DNA from: Polyodon spathula
Taxonomy: Eukaryota; Chordata; Actinopteri; Acipenseriformes; Polyodontidae
Assembly (NCBI RefSeq): GCF_017654505.1
Contig: NC_054553.1
Location: 190,001-254,000, forward strand
DNA: 64,000 nt
Direction of reading: 5' to 3'
The notes under the pieces: generated by a model
Told to the model about the DNA's origin: nothing
Seen by the model: only the letters and a program-made list of their open reading frames with translations
The model's database searches: none
Shown here: positions 33,734 to 47,440 of the stretch, piece by piece
Layout: each line of letters begins with the position of its first letter
How positions within the stretch are numbered: the stretch's first letter is position 1
Position numbers and translations under genes: made by a program

Positions 33734-36149
33734 ATGTCAAGTAAAGCAATGCAGGAGAGGAATAAGTGCTATGTAATTAGCTATAGTAACATAAGGAAAG
33801 CAACAATTACAGCAGTTACAACACGGAAATTGCTCTGTTTATTTTAAGCAAGGTCAAATATGCAGCTGCTGCATTTTCAGTAACAGCGTCTCAGGAACAT
33901 TCCAATGATTTTGTTGTTTACTGAGTGATATTTCCTGTGGGTAGTTCTCATCTCTCTTGATCTCTTCTGGAAGTCGGGCTCAGGCTCCAATCACATCCGT
34001 GCCGAAACAAAAGGTTCTGAAGTAAAGTGGTGTGATATTGAAGCACAGCTCTCCAGAGTGCTGCTGTCTCGGATTAACACAAGGACTCCCCTGTGGAACC
34101 TTGTCCCTTTTTCACATTGCCTGCTGCAATGATTGCGTGATTAAAATGTTATTCAATGCTGTTGCTACCCCATTCTACACAAGGTGACCTTGTTTAGGTC
34201 AGTTAAGCAGAACATTCTGACCATGTCTCAGATATTAAGTGCATAACTAAAGTACCATTTCTCTGGCTGTCAAGGAGATTCTGTATTCACTTTTAATTTA
34301 AACTTATAGATAACCGAGGCAACTTTTAGCTCATAATGATTTTTTGTCTTTTCATAGGTCTGGCTGTATTACCTTTGCAAAGTAGATTTTGACTCAGAAT
34401 AAACATTCAGGAGCACACGCATTTTGCTGAAAGCAGGAAACCCACATATATCAGACTTAATAATATTCTTAAATCTCAGTGAAAATGAATTTAAGCAACA
34501 ATAAAGGAATCAACTGTTTTTATTCCTTGAATTTAACATAAACCAAGAAGCCCAGCTAAGTGTCACATCGTGTTTACAAAATCTGGTTTCAATAGCTCAG
34601 ATGTCTTGCCCCAGGGTGAAGCAATCAGTCACTGACCTTGTAATGTCTATCATTAGAACAGTATAGAACAGCTCCACAGTATTCTTTTTGACCCTGGAAC
34701 TGACCTATACTCTTACAAACAATCATGTTGGTACGCAATGGTAAAAGCATTTTGAAGAATTGACAAGTATGGCAAAGAACTATATGCATGGAATGCAATG
34801 TTAACTGCAAAATTGAATGTTAATGAAAACATTCACATGGTAAAAAATATCATTCGGAACATGATATCTGACAATATAATAATTGACGTGTCAATTCGTC
34901 AATTTAAATAATTCTGTTACAAGATCAGCCTCTTTGTATCCCCACTCATTGAAAGATGAGCAATGACCCACCATGGGCTCAACAAAATAACATTTTTTCT
35001 GTTCTGAAGTACTGTATATAACTCTGCTTGTCATGCTTCAAACACCCAACCCAAATGGATAAGATGCTGATCTCTTGTTCATTAACATCTTTCTAAAACA
35101 GTGAAAGTAGCCAAATTTAGCCCTGAAGTGTGTTTTCAATTGTCTGTTATTAGTGTCACAGAACAGTACAATGGCACATTATCATTATGCACTGATGTAT
35201 TGTGAACTACAAACAGAGGCTAGTCAACAGCAAACACTGCCTAACACTACTTGCGTCAGTCTGTCACATGTATTCATTTGAAGGTTTTTTTCTCTTACCA
35301 CGAGTACAATGCTGTCTTAGTTAAATACAATGTAATTTAGGTATTTAAAGACTGTTCGTGACCTAGAAACACAATCAAATGCAGATGCAAAACAGCGTGC
35401 AAAATGGTATGTTAATAATACAGCTCTTCACCTTTGACAGGATAATAGGAGTGTTTAATGAGCACCATTGGCTTACCTTTATCAATGATTACAGATTCAT
35501 CAAATATGTATCTAATTCATGCTACTAGAAGAAATAGCTGAGGTCTGTTATGGTATGTCTCATCATTGAATCCCCCCCCGATGACTTTGACGTGCCTTTC
35601 TACTGCAGACCTGCTGAGATGTTTCAGGTAGCCAACTGGATTATAATAACAAAGGGCTCAACACCTCTCACATCTTCCTGTGTTCTTAACTATTCAGATC
35701 TTTCACCTACATTTTTACTTTGAGGTGTGAGGCCTTCAGAAGATAAAGGGAGGATGGAAATATGTTGCAGCATGGGCTGTGACTTGGAGATGATGCTAGT
35801 GCTGTCCAACTGAGGCACATTAATACTGGGTGGCATGAATGGCAAATTATTTTTAATGATCTAGCCTCAGCACAGTACCTCCTCTGTCTCAGCTAAGGAA
35901 GATGGAGGTCAGTAGGCATCCTCTGATCCCAGTATTAAACGGGTCCCCACTCGACACTCAGAAGCTAGACAGCAGGTGTTGCTGAACTACTAGCCCCTGG
36001 AAGAGAAAGGCCTGCCCTGCTGGTTCAGCTTGAGTTCACCGGTACCTGAGCAGCAGGAGAAGCCTTCAATGTGTTGAGGTTACTCAGTCCCTCTGATTTT
36101 GCCTCTTTAACCTGCAGGAGTTCCAGGACTAATGGAACACTCCCTATGG
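33734..36149. other. Unique non-coding DNA, about 2.4 kb
   Basis: Unique sequence with no repeat tracts beyond a short C run near 35572. The only noted frame (34625-34810, minus) is unrecognised. Confidence 0.5.
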
Positions 36150-36435
36150 AATCCCCAGTGAATATTGTGACTTTGCACAGCCAGGACACAGACCTGCACT
36201 CTTCATTCTGTACTGTATGTCTCTCGAATCCAGTGAATATTGTGACTTTGCACAGCCAGAACACAAAGCTGCACTCTTCGTTCTGTACTGTATGTCTCTC
36301 GAATCCCCAGTGAACATTATGATTTCACAAAGCCAGGACACAGAGCTGCACTCTTCTTACTGTACTGTATGTCTCTCGAATCCCTAGTGCATATTGTGAC
36401 TTCACACAGCCAGGACACAGAGCTGCACTCCTCTG
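36150..36435. repeat. About 76-bp minisatellite, 3.7 units
   Basis: GTGAATATTGTGACTTTGCA recurs at 36159, 36233, about 36310 (GTGAACATTATGATTTCACA) and 36387 (GTGCATATTGTGACTTCACA). Each is followed by CAGCCAGGACACAGA and CTGTACTGTATGTCTCTCGA. Spacings are 74, 77 and 77 bp. The short frames over it on both strands are by-products. Confidence 0.92.
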
Positions 36436-37314
36436 ACACCCCACATGATCTTTATTTGGTGAGTCAGTATTTAACAAATTGCATTTATATTCTTAACCAT
36501 GCACAGTGCATCATGAATTAACTCTCACAAGTGTTAGTTGTACTGCTGCAAAGTCACATTCAGTATTTAGGTGACTTATCATGAAGTTGGATAGAGATGA
36601 CTCTGTAAATAAATAATACATTAAAAAGAAAAATAGATCCTAAAGATTGAGAAGTTCTGTTGCCTTAGAACAACGATTCAAGGCACTTAAAATTTTAACA
36701 TACTGGTGCTTTTAATCTTGTATTATAGAAGGCTCTCTTAAAAAAAAGTAAAATAGAGAAGTGCTTTATAACAACAAATACCAGAAAGTACAAGCCATAT
36801 CCCCAAAGCAGTTCTGTTATAAAAGCAAAACTTACAATGTAGTATGAACATTTTGTTACTGATTTTTCAGCACCACTCACTTTGGGACAGCAGCCTGTGA
36901 TACTCATATTAGCTAAGAGTTTAAGAATAGTGCTTTTTATTGGCTTTGTTTTTTTAGACTTCAAAATAAACCACACTGTTCCAAGGCATGACTTGACATT
37001 TGCCACAACACCTTGCGTTGGCATTGGGTGAATGTAGTTGTCATTCGTGCACCTATCGAATATTTTTTTTGATGAGGAAGCATATCCTGTATACTGTTCC
37101 TGTGGAAAGGTGCATCACGCAGATAGAAGCTCACTGCTGATGCTGAAAACATATTCTCTTCAAACACCTGCTTCAATTCTCTATAATTATTATAAGCTTT
37201 GGTAACAGATGGGGCTCCACAAACATTATAAACACAGGACAAAATGCTAATATTATTACACTGGAATTGATAATATTGGCAATTAAATAATTTCCTACAA
37301 AGTGTTCTCTTTCT

Positions 37315-37315
<1 letters not shown>
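36436..37315. other. Unique non-coding DNA
   Basis: Unique AT-rich sequence. Two overlapping minus-strand frames (36695-37024, 36961-37398) have no recognised domain, and the second begins in the AT tract. Confidence 0.45.

Positions 37316-37399
<84 letters not shown>
37316..37399. repeat. (AT)n-(AC)n microsatellite
   Basis: About 70 bp of uninterrupted AT followed by about 7 AC units. Confidence 0.96.
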
Positions 37400-40150
37400 A
37401 GTGACCACCTGGCAGGATATTTACTTCCAGAACACTTTATGCAGATCTAGTGCTCTGACACTGAAGATAATCTGGATAGGGAAATAAAAGGGGGAGGTTA
37501 TTATTTTCTTGACAGAGGTCTTGGGATCTGATGGTACCAGCTGTGGGCAGCACATTACCCTGACAAAGATAAGCACACTGCACAGCTGCAATGGCTACGT
37601 TCATTACAATAGCCTGCTTCAATGCTACATTGCAGGCTCTGTTACATTTCTGTATGTAAATGTGAAAAGCAATTTCCCACAGTAAATGGTTACAGATTAC
37701 AGGGAAGCACAAGGAGGTCAGTCTGAAGAATCTTTCAAGTGCATGTTACTCTCTATAATAACGACCGCAGGGAACAGTTATTAATTATATAAACAACCCT
37801 TCATTCTTAACTGACAGCTGTTTAGAGCAAAGGTCTGACGTGTGTTATTATGAACTCCCTTGTAGTGTCTATTCATAGGTATTAGGTTAATGTTACTATT
37901 TTTATGTCTCATATAAATGTAACTGTTCATATTATTTTGTTTCCTATCTGATTAATGTTCTTTTATGCAGTATCGATTATTATGTGTCATTATGTGTTTG
38001 AGCTTCAGAACTCCCTGCCCTGCTAAGAACACAGCATATCTGTACAAATGATTCAATTACACTCTGACATTTCTTGCTGCTTTGTATGTTTAGCATCGTC
38101 AGCTGTCCCCAGATGAATGCCTTCAATTTGCAATTTTAAATGTCGAAGCTGAGGAACAGTATCTTCCAGCACCCAAGGTTAATAAAGCTTTCACGCACTT
38201 CTCTTCCACTCCCTCTTTTCAATTCATGTGATAAACAGAGTGGGAGTTTTGCTTTATTAGTGCTGGCGTTGTCAAGGTGGTTCCAGCACACACAGGCTGA
38301 TTTCTTCTAAACACTTCAGATGCAGGGGAGAGACTGATGGTCCAGGCACATTCGTTCACTCACTTTAAAACTAATCACTGATGACACTCCCACTAAAGGC
38401 TTGTACCTTTTCTGTACTTCTGCAGTAAATAACTCTTCCACTCTCCAAGAGCTTTGCCTTGTAGCCAATTTCATTCCCCTTGTGTCGCTCTTGTTTTCTC
38501 ACTCTGCACATACGACTCACTCTGACTCTTCTCATTTGCTGGCCAATGGACATGTCCTGTCCTTGTGCTTTCAGTATTCACAAGGCTGGTCTTTAGTATG
38601 TATGGGTATGGGTACAGTTGTTTAAATAAAAGAGTTGGGAAGGTGTCTGTGAGTGTTGGAAAATATTATTGTGTTGTTTGCAAGTGAACAATAAGTAACC
38701 CTACTTTACTTTATTTTGAAATCAAATGAATTCCTTTCCCTAGGGCTTGTCTGAAACCCTGTGCTTGTAACTTGCCAGTCCAGCATGGCTTTCAAATGTT
38801 TTTAAATGTCATACAGCATCTGTAAGTCTCCAAGTAGTCCCCAGTCATGCTTACTGTACATTCCAAAATAATTAGATTTATAATTACTTTATGAACAAAT
38901 GGAACATGTTACCTTTAAGCTTTACTTGTCACAAAGGGTATTCGGGTAATAATAACACAGTATAATTAACCAGTAGTGTGTAGGTGCATCAAAAAACAAG
39001 TACATCAGAAATATAAAACAGTGACTATCAATTTCCAATGGGATATGACCATTAAGCTTTGAGTTTAAGTTCTCAAGAAGGAACTGTTAAAAATGGCATG
39101 CCGTTTCTGGGGATGATAGCAGGGTGAGCTGAATCAATAATGTAGGCCCACAATTAAGAGCTAGTATTTAGGACATTGGAGACCACATGTGCATTACAAA
39201 CAAAGCCAAATTGTGATTGCTCACTTTTACTTGAGCTTCTTATTTGAATCCAGTGTGACATTAAAATGTACAACACCATTGTTAACATGTTTGTAGATAT
39301 TTCTAATGGATCATTAAACTTACAGTTGCACTACAACATTTAGACATCATGCCATGGGGAATGATTTGATGTCAAAGTTCATATGCACTCATCTCCAGAC
39401 AATTCATTGGATATAATTTTTGTCAAATAAACACATGTATGAATTGCCTTATGAAAGTGCAATTGTGTGCTAAATTAGATATTGAAAACTATGTACTGTT
39501 TAACATGTGCCCTGTGCTAGCAACAGGAACCCACCACTACCCTTTTATATTAAAAGGACAGCTTTTGAGAAGGGTTGATTTGTTTTTGTTTTTTTCAATT
39601 GGTCCTTCATCCAAAGTGCAACTTTGCTTTGTTTGTCATAAAACATGTATGTAGTTGAGTGCATTTTACTCTTGAAAGTGTTGGAGAAGATAATGGGCTA
39701 GATACTCTAAATCTTGAGAAAAGAGGAAACACCAATTATAATTCTACAACCAAAACAACTCAGGACTGCTCCAAGCACCTACATTACATGTCTGATGGAT
39801 TTTGTAATATAAGCAGCTCTTACTTGATAAGCTCTTATAAGTATTTTGCAGAGTATAACTGAACACATGTTTCAAGTATTTATGTATTTTTTCTGTAGCT
39901 ATATTTAGTTCTGTGTGTGCTTCTCCTCCTCCTCCATTAACACTATTAAAGGCAATAGCGATGATACTGTTACAATAGCAAGACTGTGGGGGTCTAATGT
40001 GAAGCATCGGTCCCCTGCTGGGCACTGTTACATTCCCCAGTTACACTATCAACAACAACAGCAACAGTCATTCAATATCATCTCCAGAAACACTCCACGG
40101 AGCACAATGTGAGTTACTGAGCAATGATTATTTGCTTTGCAACATTATAT
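37400..40150. other. Unique non-coding DNA, about 2.75 kb
   Basis: Unique sequence. Frames 37437-37712, 38371-38625, 39439-39654 and 39659-40025 are short and unrecognised, and several overlap on opposite strands. A short CAA/CAG run lies near 40050. Confidence 0.45.
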
Positions 40151-40151
40151 C

Positions 40152-40220
<69 letters not shown>

Positions 40221-40222
40221 TC
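40151..40222. repeat. (CTTT)n tetranucleotide tract
   Basis: About 17 uninterrupted CTTT units, ending TTTCATTCC. Confidence 0.97.
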
Positions 40223-43200
40223 ATTCCATGAAGTCAGCCATCACAGGCGTTGTTATTATTGGTTGTCTCTGAATCATTCAGGTGTGGAATCATTGGAAAT
40301 GGATTCTCACTGAGATCTTCTTCCATCCCTTTGTCATTTCAATCCTGCATCTACAAAAAATAAAAACCTGAACTTTGAAGTCTGCAGTATTTGTATTTGG
40401 TCTATAGCTCTCCTAAGAGCGAGAGCACAGCCCAAGAGAAACAAGCAGCACAGTTTAATCCATCAATCACCCTGCTCATCAGCAGCCTTGAAAGGTGTTT
40501 CATAAAGGACTTTTTTTTTTTTTTTTTTTTTTTTATGCATGCAAGACCAGAACATATTTCATAAGTTACATCTACAATGTCTGCTTTGGCTTTTATTTAT
40601 TAGCATTGCAACTTAGCGAGGTGCTGTTTGATTTTATGTTCTTTCAGAATTCATGAACTGTGGGTTTAAATCAATTTATACTGGGTAATTTACACAGAAA
40701 AAAAAATGTTACTGTCGAAGGTTTAATGAAGTTCTCAGGAAGCTTTCTTTATTATTCTCAAAAGAATGATTTTCTCCTAAAAGGGTGTTAAAATATGCAG
40801 TGTGATTAAAAAGGCTCAGCTTTAATTACACCATTGCTATTTAGAGAGCTATCTGGCTCTCTGCAATGAAAAACAACTTAGACCCCTTCATGCACTGAAT
40901 ATCATATTGATCCTTCAGGTAAACATTGTTTATTATATTTTTAAAGCAAAATGTCAATGCAATTTCTTTCCAAAGCATGGGGGCACTGAGATATCAACGC
41001 AGAGCTTCTGAAATGTCAATCAGACAATGTGTATTCAAAATCAAAATAACAGCAGAAAACACCATGCTTGATGTGTGCTTGCCAATGGCAATGCTGACTC
41101 TCAGAACAAGCCATGGATAATCAAGACATTGAAACTCTGTAGCTACCAGTTACAAATGTTACAAACGGATGGAGTGTAATGGGACTAACGCTCCTTTCCT
41201 AAGGTGCTGTGGTTAATATCTGATGGAAGGATTGCTTTGGAAAATTAAAGATAATTATAAAGGGCTCCCTTGTGAGAATGAGATCAGCAAAGAAGGCAGC
41301 ATTGTGCTTGATTGCCTCGTCCATAAGTACAGGACGCCTGAGCGCCATGCGAGGTGCTGGGTTCAGGGTTCACTGCTGGGGTGGAGGCAGGAGACTGAAA
41401 CTCCCTAATCTACTCAGCATGGAACTGAAGGAACAGCTGAAGAGCTAGCAGGGGAGAAAGCACCTGCTGGACAGGGCTGACCTGTGAGTGCAGGACTCAA
41501 GGGTACGGACCTATATGTGTGTGTTATGCATGTATGGCATATTGTATGTGTATGTGTATGTATGCACAGTAAATGGTGCTTGTTAAGCATAGCTCCAGTG
41601 CTACATCACTTTCCTTAGAGCATGAATGCACAGTTTTTCAGAAAGCCAACATCCCTCCACCTCGGTCTTCTCATTTACAGCTGCCCCTAGACTCAAATGT
41701 GAGAGTCTCTAATTGTTGATTTTAGTAACAGTGTCCTGTTTTCTAATATGCACATATTTGAGTTTCTAGTACAGTATATGAACCATCATCTCCTGAAGTA
41801 AGCATGTATGTATGTATTTAAGCATGTATGCATTTTTAAACGTCATACATAGCTTTAACTACATAAACCTAAAAGTAGTACTACAGACCAAAAGTCTTTG
41901 CATCAGATGTTTTGCACTTTATTATTAAATAAATATATATATTATAAATAATCTGTTCATGAACGTTCGAAGCTGTAATGTGCATCTGCAGCTTTCCTCT
42001 TCACAGTGTTAAGTGCAAACAAAAGACACATATTGAGAGCAGCACAGTGATTGCCGCATGCATCATAATTTGAGAGGTTTTATTTATAAAAGACAATAAA
42101 ATATTGATTACGTCTGTGGATAGGGCTCTGAGCTGCAACCTAAAGCTTAATTTATAACTGAAGACACCAGAACATGAAATAAATAGCCCAAGAGAAATGC
42201 CCTAGATTCACCAAGTTAGAACAGGGACTCATCTTGCAACAAGGCAGACTTGGTCAAGGTTGTCTGACAAATGAACTGGTCCTACAGGACTTGATCCCAC
42301 ATTCAAAGACATAGAAGGTTAATTTAATTAAATCACAGTGCTAAAATAAATGCTATAGCTAGTGCAACCTGTCAGGGAGAGATTCAGTTATATTTGGGCT
42401 GCTGAGAGAAGGTTATTGAATGATATTTGAAGATTAAGCCAGGCATATTGAGAAAAATAGATATTTCCATCTCTTGAATTTGAGGTATGAAGTCAACGTT
42501 AAACAGTCTTGTGCAGTCCTCTACAAAATGAGATCAATGAGGAGCACACAGGGAGGTACTTTCAGATCATAAAGTGTGAGTCTAGGGCATCTGTGTTGAT
42601 CGTTTGTATAATAATAATGGAGAGTATCAGAGTATCACATTGCTGTTAGCGTACGATTGTCACCAAGCAGAACATAACAGAGGTCTAATGACATGGCAAA
42701 TGAATGTTATAATCGCTTAATGAATACAAATTGATTACACAAGCCAGACCGATGTCCTGCCTGTAAGGCAAGCAAGTTTAATTGAGGAATTCAATGGGAG
42801 GTCACACCACAAGCATCAATCATTGTAAGAGGAATGAAAAGCTGATGGGTGAAGGTGACTGAACAACTACCATGCCTGTTTCCACTTCAGTCAAACAGAT
42901 TCAATATTTAAAGACACTTGATGGGATTTGGTGACACACCTCTGCCTGCTGCTCAGGAGCATTCTCACAATAGAAACAGACCAGGAACGCAAGGAGTCTG
43001 CATGGGGGAAACTGCTTGAACTATCATAGATCTTAAACTACAGGTAACTTCACAGCACTGTTGGGAAATCAATAACCGTTAGCATCCTTTTTATCTTCTT
43101 CTTGTTCTTCATTTTAATATCTACGTTCATTGCAGTCAACAGTGGAGGATAAAAAGCACATCCAATTGTAAAGAGGCAACTAATTTTCAGCGGGTACAAT

Positions 43201-43621
43201 TGCAGGGTGAACTCACATGACTTGTCAGCATGCACCCACAACTCAATTGGTAAGGCTATCATGGATAAAGGCTCAATGAGCAATTTCTGAAAGATAGATG
43301 AGATTGCTAACTGATCTGTTGTAACAAGAGGCAGCTCAAGTTTACACACTGGGATGTGTTGATTTTACAAATCCTCCATTTGAACTAAAAGGATTGTTCT
43401 GCATCAACCCTATTAAATCACATATTGAACTGTCAGTTACCGTGAAGATTGAACAGGTTTAGGGAAAACCTTTGTTGTAAATGTTTTCTTGAAACCACAG
43501 TCCTTGTCAAGGTGCAGTACTTCATTCTGGGAAAGAAAATAAATAATAATACATTAAAAGTGACCTCCTTTGTCATTTCCTGCTGTACATGCAGGATTCA
43601 TAAAACCTATCTTTCTGTTTT
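40223..43621. other. Unique non-coding DNA, about 3.4 kb
   Basis: Includes a poly(T) run at about 40511-40533 and a TATG/TGTA-rich stretch at about 41510-41565. The frames 40926-41120, 41223-41408 and 43050-43349 are unrecognised. The rest is unique. Confidence 0.45.
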
Positions 43622-43860
43622 TGTGAATTATTATTTATTTATTTATTTATTTATTAGCAAACACCCTTATCCGGGGTAACTTACAATTGTTGCAAAATAT
43701 TATAGTACAAATGATCACATTATAAAATATCACATTACAAGTTATCACATTATAAAATATCCCATTACAGAATATCATAATACAGATAAGAGCAGTTATG
43801 GAAGTATAATAAGATCAAATTTAAGTAAGAGCAAAATATGGATTGAAGTCAGCTCCGAAG
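43622..43860 (+). mobile_element. Fish-type dispersed repeat headed by (TTTA)n
   Basis: A TTTA run is followed by AGCAAACACCCTTATCCGGG and GTAACTTACAATTGTTGC. It then has repeated ATCACATTATAAAATATC-like modules at roughly 20-30 bp spacing (43705-43790). The CCCTTATCC...GACTTACAA motif is one I associate with a high-copy interspersed repeat in ray-finned fish. The family name is not certain and the 3' limit is approximate. Confidence 0.55.
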
Positions 43861-45973
43861 AGGACTGAATGGGGGGAGATTATTGTTCAGGGCAAGACAA
43901 AGCTATGGTTCATGTTATTGATAGTGAATTACACCCCAGAACTGACATCCACATGAGTGGTACCTGCACAAACAAACCCCTTGCTGTTCTCGTTAGATTG
44001 AATAAAATAATGTGTACCCATAGAAGTATTTTGACAGTGGGATTAATGCTGTGGTGCTGATGAGTCATGCCCTGGAAAGCTCTGCTGAGCCCTTCATGCA
44101 CCTCCACTGCTTTACATTCTTAAAGAATCCTGTGGAGTGCACTCAGTAATGCAGACTCCTCGCTGTCCCTTTCTCGCTTCTTCCTGCCCTCGCTCTTCTA
44201 TATCATGACCTTCCTCCATCTGCTGAGGTTGTGACTCACAAGCATATTAATATGAATACAGCTGCTGGCCAGCTTCCCCACTGCTCTCCATCGTGACACT
44301 GTCCATGTCATTGTAACATCAGTCCAGTTCATTGTTTATAACAACTTTTACAATGGTTTGCAGGACATCTTTCTGAAAAAAAGATTGTGCCAGACTTGAC
44401 TCTAGCTGAGGTGCCACAATTAGTTTAACAGATAGTCGTACTCTTTACAGATGTGCAGCTGGGTGAAGAGATTCACAACAAAGATCAGTGGCCAAACTGG
44501 GAAAAATCTCCTGACGCCCAGTATTCATCTGTCAAAACAAGACCACACTGTGTCACTGCATTCTCTCACAGTGAGAAACAGAGCCTCTTTCATGATGGTT
44601 ATGCATTTCTACAAAAAAAAAAAATGGACTAGGTTTTGTACACAAGTTATTAACTAAACTGCTGTTATCAAAAAATAAGCTGGCAGGTAACTGGTGTGGT
44701 AGATTTGTGCACGTCTCACCTCAAGAACTAGACTGCCACATTTGTATGTGCTGATAAGATAAGAAAGCATGCTTATAATTCACTGTTCTTGTTCTGAAGC
44801 AAGACCCCCGGGCCATCTCATTACATCAACTGTTTCAGCCCTCAAGTTATTTATTTCAGAGGTCTGCAGTGTTGGAAGAGTTAAACAAACACTATCTCTG
44901 TGATATCTCAACAGTGACGTATCACATGGACGGTGCACCCTTCTACACAAGTAGACCCATGGTTTCAAGGTCATATCGTTGCTATTATTCCAGCTGTTCC
45001 AGTCCATTATTAGCTCTTATTTGTACAAAACAGTTTCCTGGCGCTTTTATTTCTTTTGCTGTGGGCACCTTAATTAATGTTGCCTGCTGATATATTGCTT
45101 CTTATAATCACATTCCTGCACTCATTTAGTTTAATGCCCTTTGCTACAGAAATAATTCCTGTTTTGGGAAATGTCACTTTCAAGTGGATGTCTCCTTTCA
45201 ACAGGGCTCCCTTTTAAGTGTTGGTTACTTTTCTCTGTGCTGTGGGAAAGGAAGCACTAGTATTGAATCATAAGCCTTTTACAAGCTGCTGATCCAGGCT
45301 TGGCCTGTTGAATGGGAGGCCACCCTGGCTCCCTTTGTTATTGAGTGGCTTGTTTTTGAACATGAGGAGAATGCAGCGCTCATATTAACTTCTTCAGCAC
45401 TAGATTTAATACGCTGTGCTAAAACAGAGCCGTGTCTTTTCACTCAATTTACATGAAAGTGTGGAACGCTGACTTTACCTTTGTGACTTTCTAGTATGCT
45501 TAACAATGAACTATTTTAAAAAACATGTGATCTAATTATTTTGTTTGCCATGATGTGTACTTCTTTAGAATCCACAGGGATGCATTGTGAATTTTAAGAT
45601 TTGTGGAATTACTTTATTGTCTTTTTACACTTTTGCAACAAACAGGAATTGCAATTATCAATTTTCCCAACGAGAGGCAAGTGCTTTAAGCTGCTTAAAA
45701 TTGCTTTTGCAAAACCTGCCGCTTCAGAAGTTTAGTGCTGACCCCCGTTCATTAGTGATGTCTTTATCTGCAGTGGTCCTTTCATGGCATTTTAAAAGAT
45801 GAGGGTTCTGAGTGACTGAATCACAATCACTTCAATTATCCCCTTCATGCCAATCAATGTGTTAGCGAATTTGCACAGTAGCTGAGTGGTAGATAATATT
45901 CCTGGGGCAAAGAGACACGAGTAATCATCCTGTCTCTGCCCATTACTTTTTTATATTAATAGTTTGTGTTTGA

Positions 45974-45975
<2 letters not shown>
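43861..45975. other. Unique non-coding DNA, about 2.1 kb
   Basis: Unique sequence. The small frames 43869-44107, 44451-44657, 44780-45090 and 45587-45802 overlap on opposite strands or lack domains. Confidence 0.45.
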
Positions 45976-46025
<50 letters not shown>

Positions 46026-46136
46026 ATAAAGGGACCCGTTATATAGACAGAGACGGTAATTGCAAAACAATATAACCCGTGCACGTATTATAATGGCGTA
46101 TATTCCATATATATATGCTATATATATATATATATA
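45976..46136. repeat. Two (AT)n tracts with a short unique insert
   Basis: AT runs at 45978-46023 and about 46107-46136 flank about 80 bp of unique DNA. Because AT is self-complementary the two tracts can pair with each other. Confidence 0.93.
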
Positions 46137-47360
46137 GTTCATATGCTGTGACTTGACAAAGGCAGAACCCATTTGAAGGGGAAGGTTTGATTGCACGTTC
46201 TTCTCATAAATCAGTAGTGGAAATCACACCTACATAAATTCCTTTCAAAATGTTTAGAGGTCTTGAAATAGATTTTATAAATAGATACTGTTTAAAATAA
46301 TCTTCTGATAAGCCAGTATCTAAAATGTAGTAAAATCTGCAGTAAGCAATTAACCTTATGTAACCTTTATTAAATTAGTCATATTTTTGTGACCTTATGC
46401 TACCTTAGTCAAAGTATCAATCTCACATGCAGTCCAAATTAAATGCGTGTTTTCTGCTCTGAATTAGGTACTATTTCTGTTAATGTATAATAGCGAATGT
46501 GCATATCAAAAAATGTAAGTATTGTGTTTTCAGATTTATTTGAGTATTTCTTTGCATTTCGAGAGTAATTTTTCATAGTTATTTAAAGCTATGTTTTTGT
46601 TTAATCTGTAATATCTTTCACAGTTTGTTCACTTTCTTTTTAAGATCTGTCTTTCAAAAGATTCCAGTAACATGTTGCAGTCAAATTTGTGCTTAGAGAG
46701 CCAATAACATATTGTACCAAGCAGCATGTGCATAATGCGAAAGCAACAAAAACTCAAAAAATATACACATTTGAGAACAAACTGCTAAGGGAAGCTACAT
46801 TAATACATGGTATCTTCTCTTTAAATGGAAGAAGCTTCATGAAATTGGAGATAGTTTGCACCTGTAGTCTGCAAGTGCGTATAAGTGACTGGAATTAATA
46901 GAGCTACCAGCATGCAATCCCATTTGAACAATTGTCACACTGTCAAGGGTTCTTTCAAAAGCAAGGAAACGAGAAAAGTTGTTATCTGTTTTTAATCGCT
47001 GGCACCAGATGAGATAACTGAACCAAGGAAAGAGAAACAGGCTTTGGGGGCTCATTCTGTTGAGCCTAGAGTGGCAAACTAATACCTGTCTGAAATACAT
47101 AATATGTAAAAAAAAGAAGTGTAGGAATGTAAAAAAAAACAAAAAAAACCCTTCCTTTGCCAGACAGCAACCCCTGAGGGGGCGAGAGCCTTTGAGCAGA
47201 AATAAGATAAATACAAAGACGGATTTACTACCCCTGCAGTGGTAAAGAAGATGTTCTCAGTGGTTATGGTTTGAAGAATTGCCCCCTAATGGCTTAGCAG
47301 ATGGTAGAATGACTGAATCCCCTGGAAAAAAAAAATAACTTTAAAAAAAATACTGCCAAA
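46137..47360. other. Unique AT-rich DNA
   Basis: Unique sequence with A runs near 47107-47150 and 47327-47350. The short frames 46689-46898 and 46837-47142 are unrecognised. Confidence 0.45.
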
Positions 47361-47440
47361 AAGAACCGATCACAGCTCCCACGTAACTTTCTAAACCAAT
47401 CACAGCTCCCACACGGCTTTCTAAACCAATCATAGCTCAT
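47361..47440. repeat. 30-bp minisatellite carrying CCAAT boxes, 3 units
   Basis: ACCAATCACAGCTCCCAC followed by GGCTTTCTAA recurs three times at 30-bp spacing. The first copy reads CCGAT (47366-47370), while the second (47396-47400) and third (47426-47430) are intact CCAAT. Confidence 0.9.
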
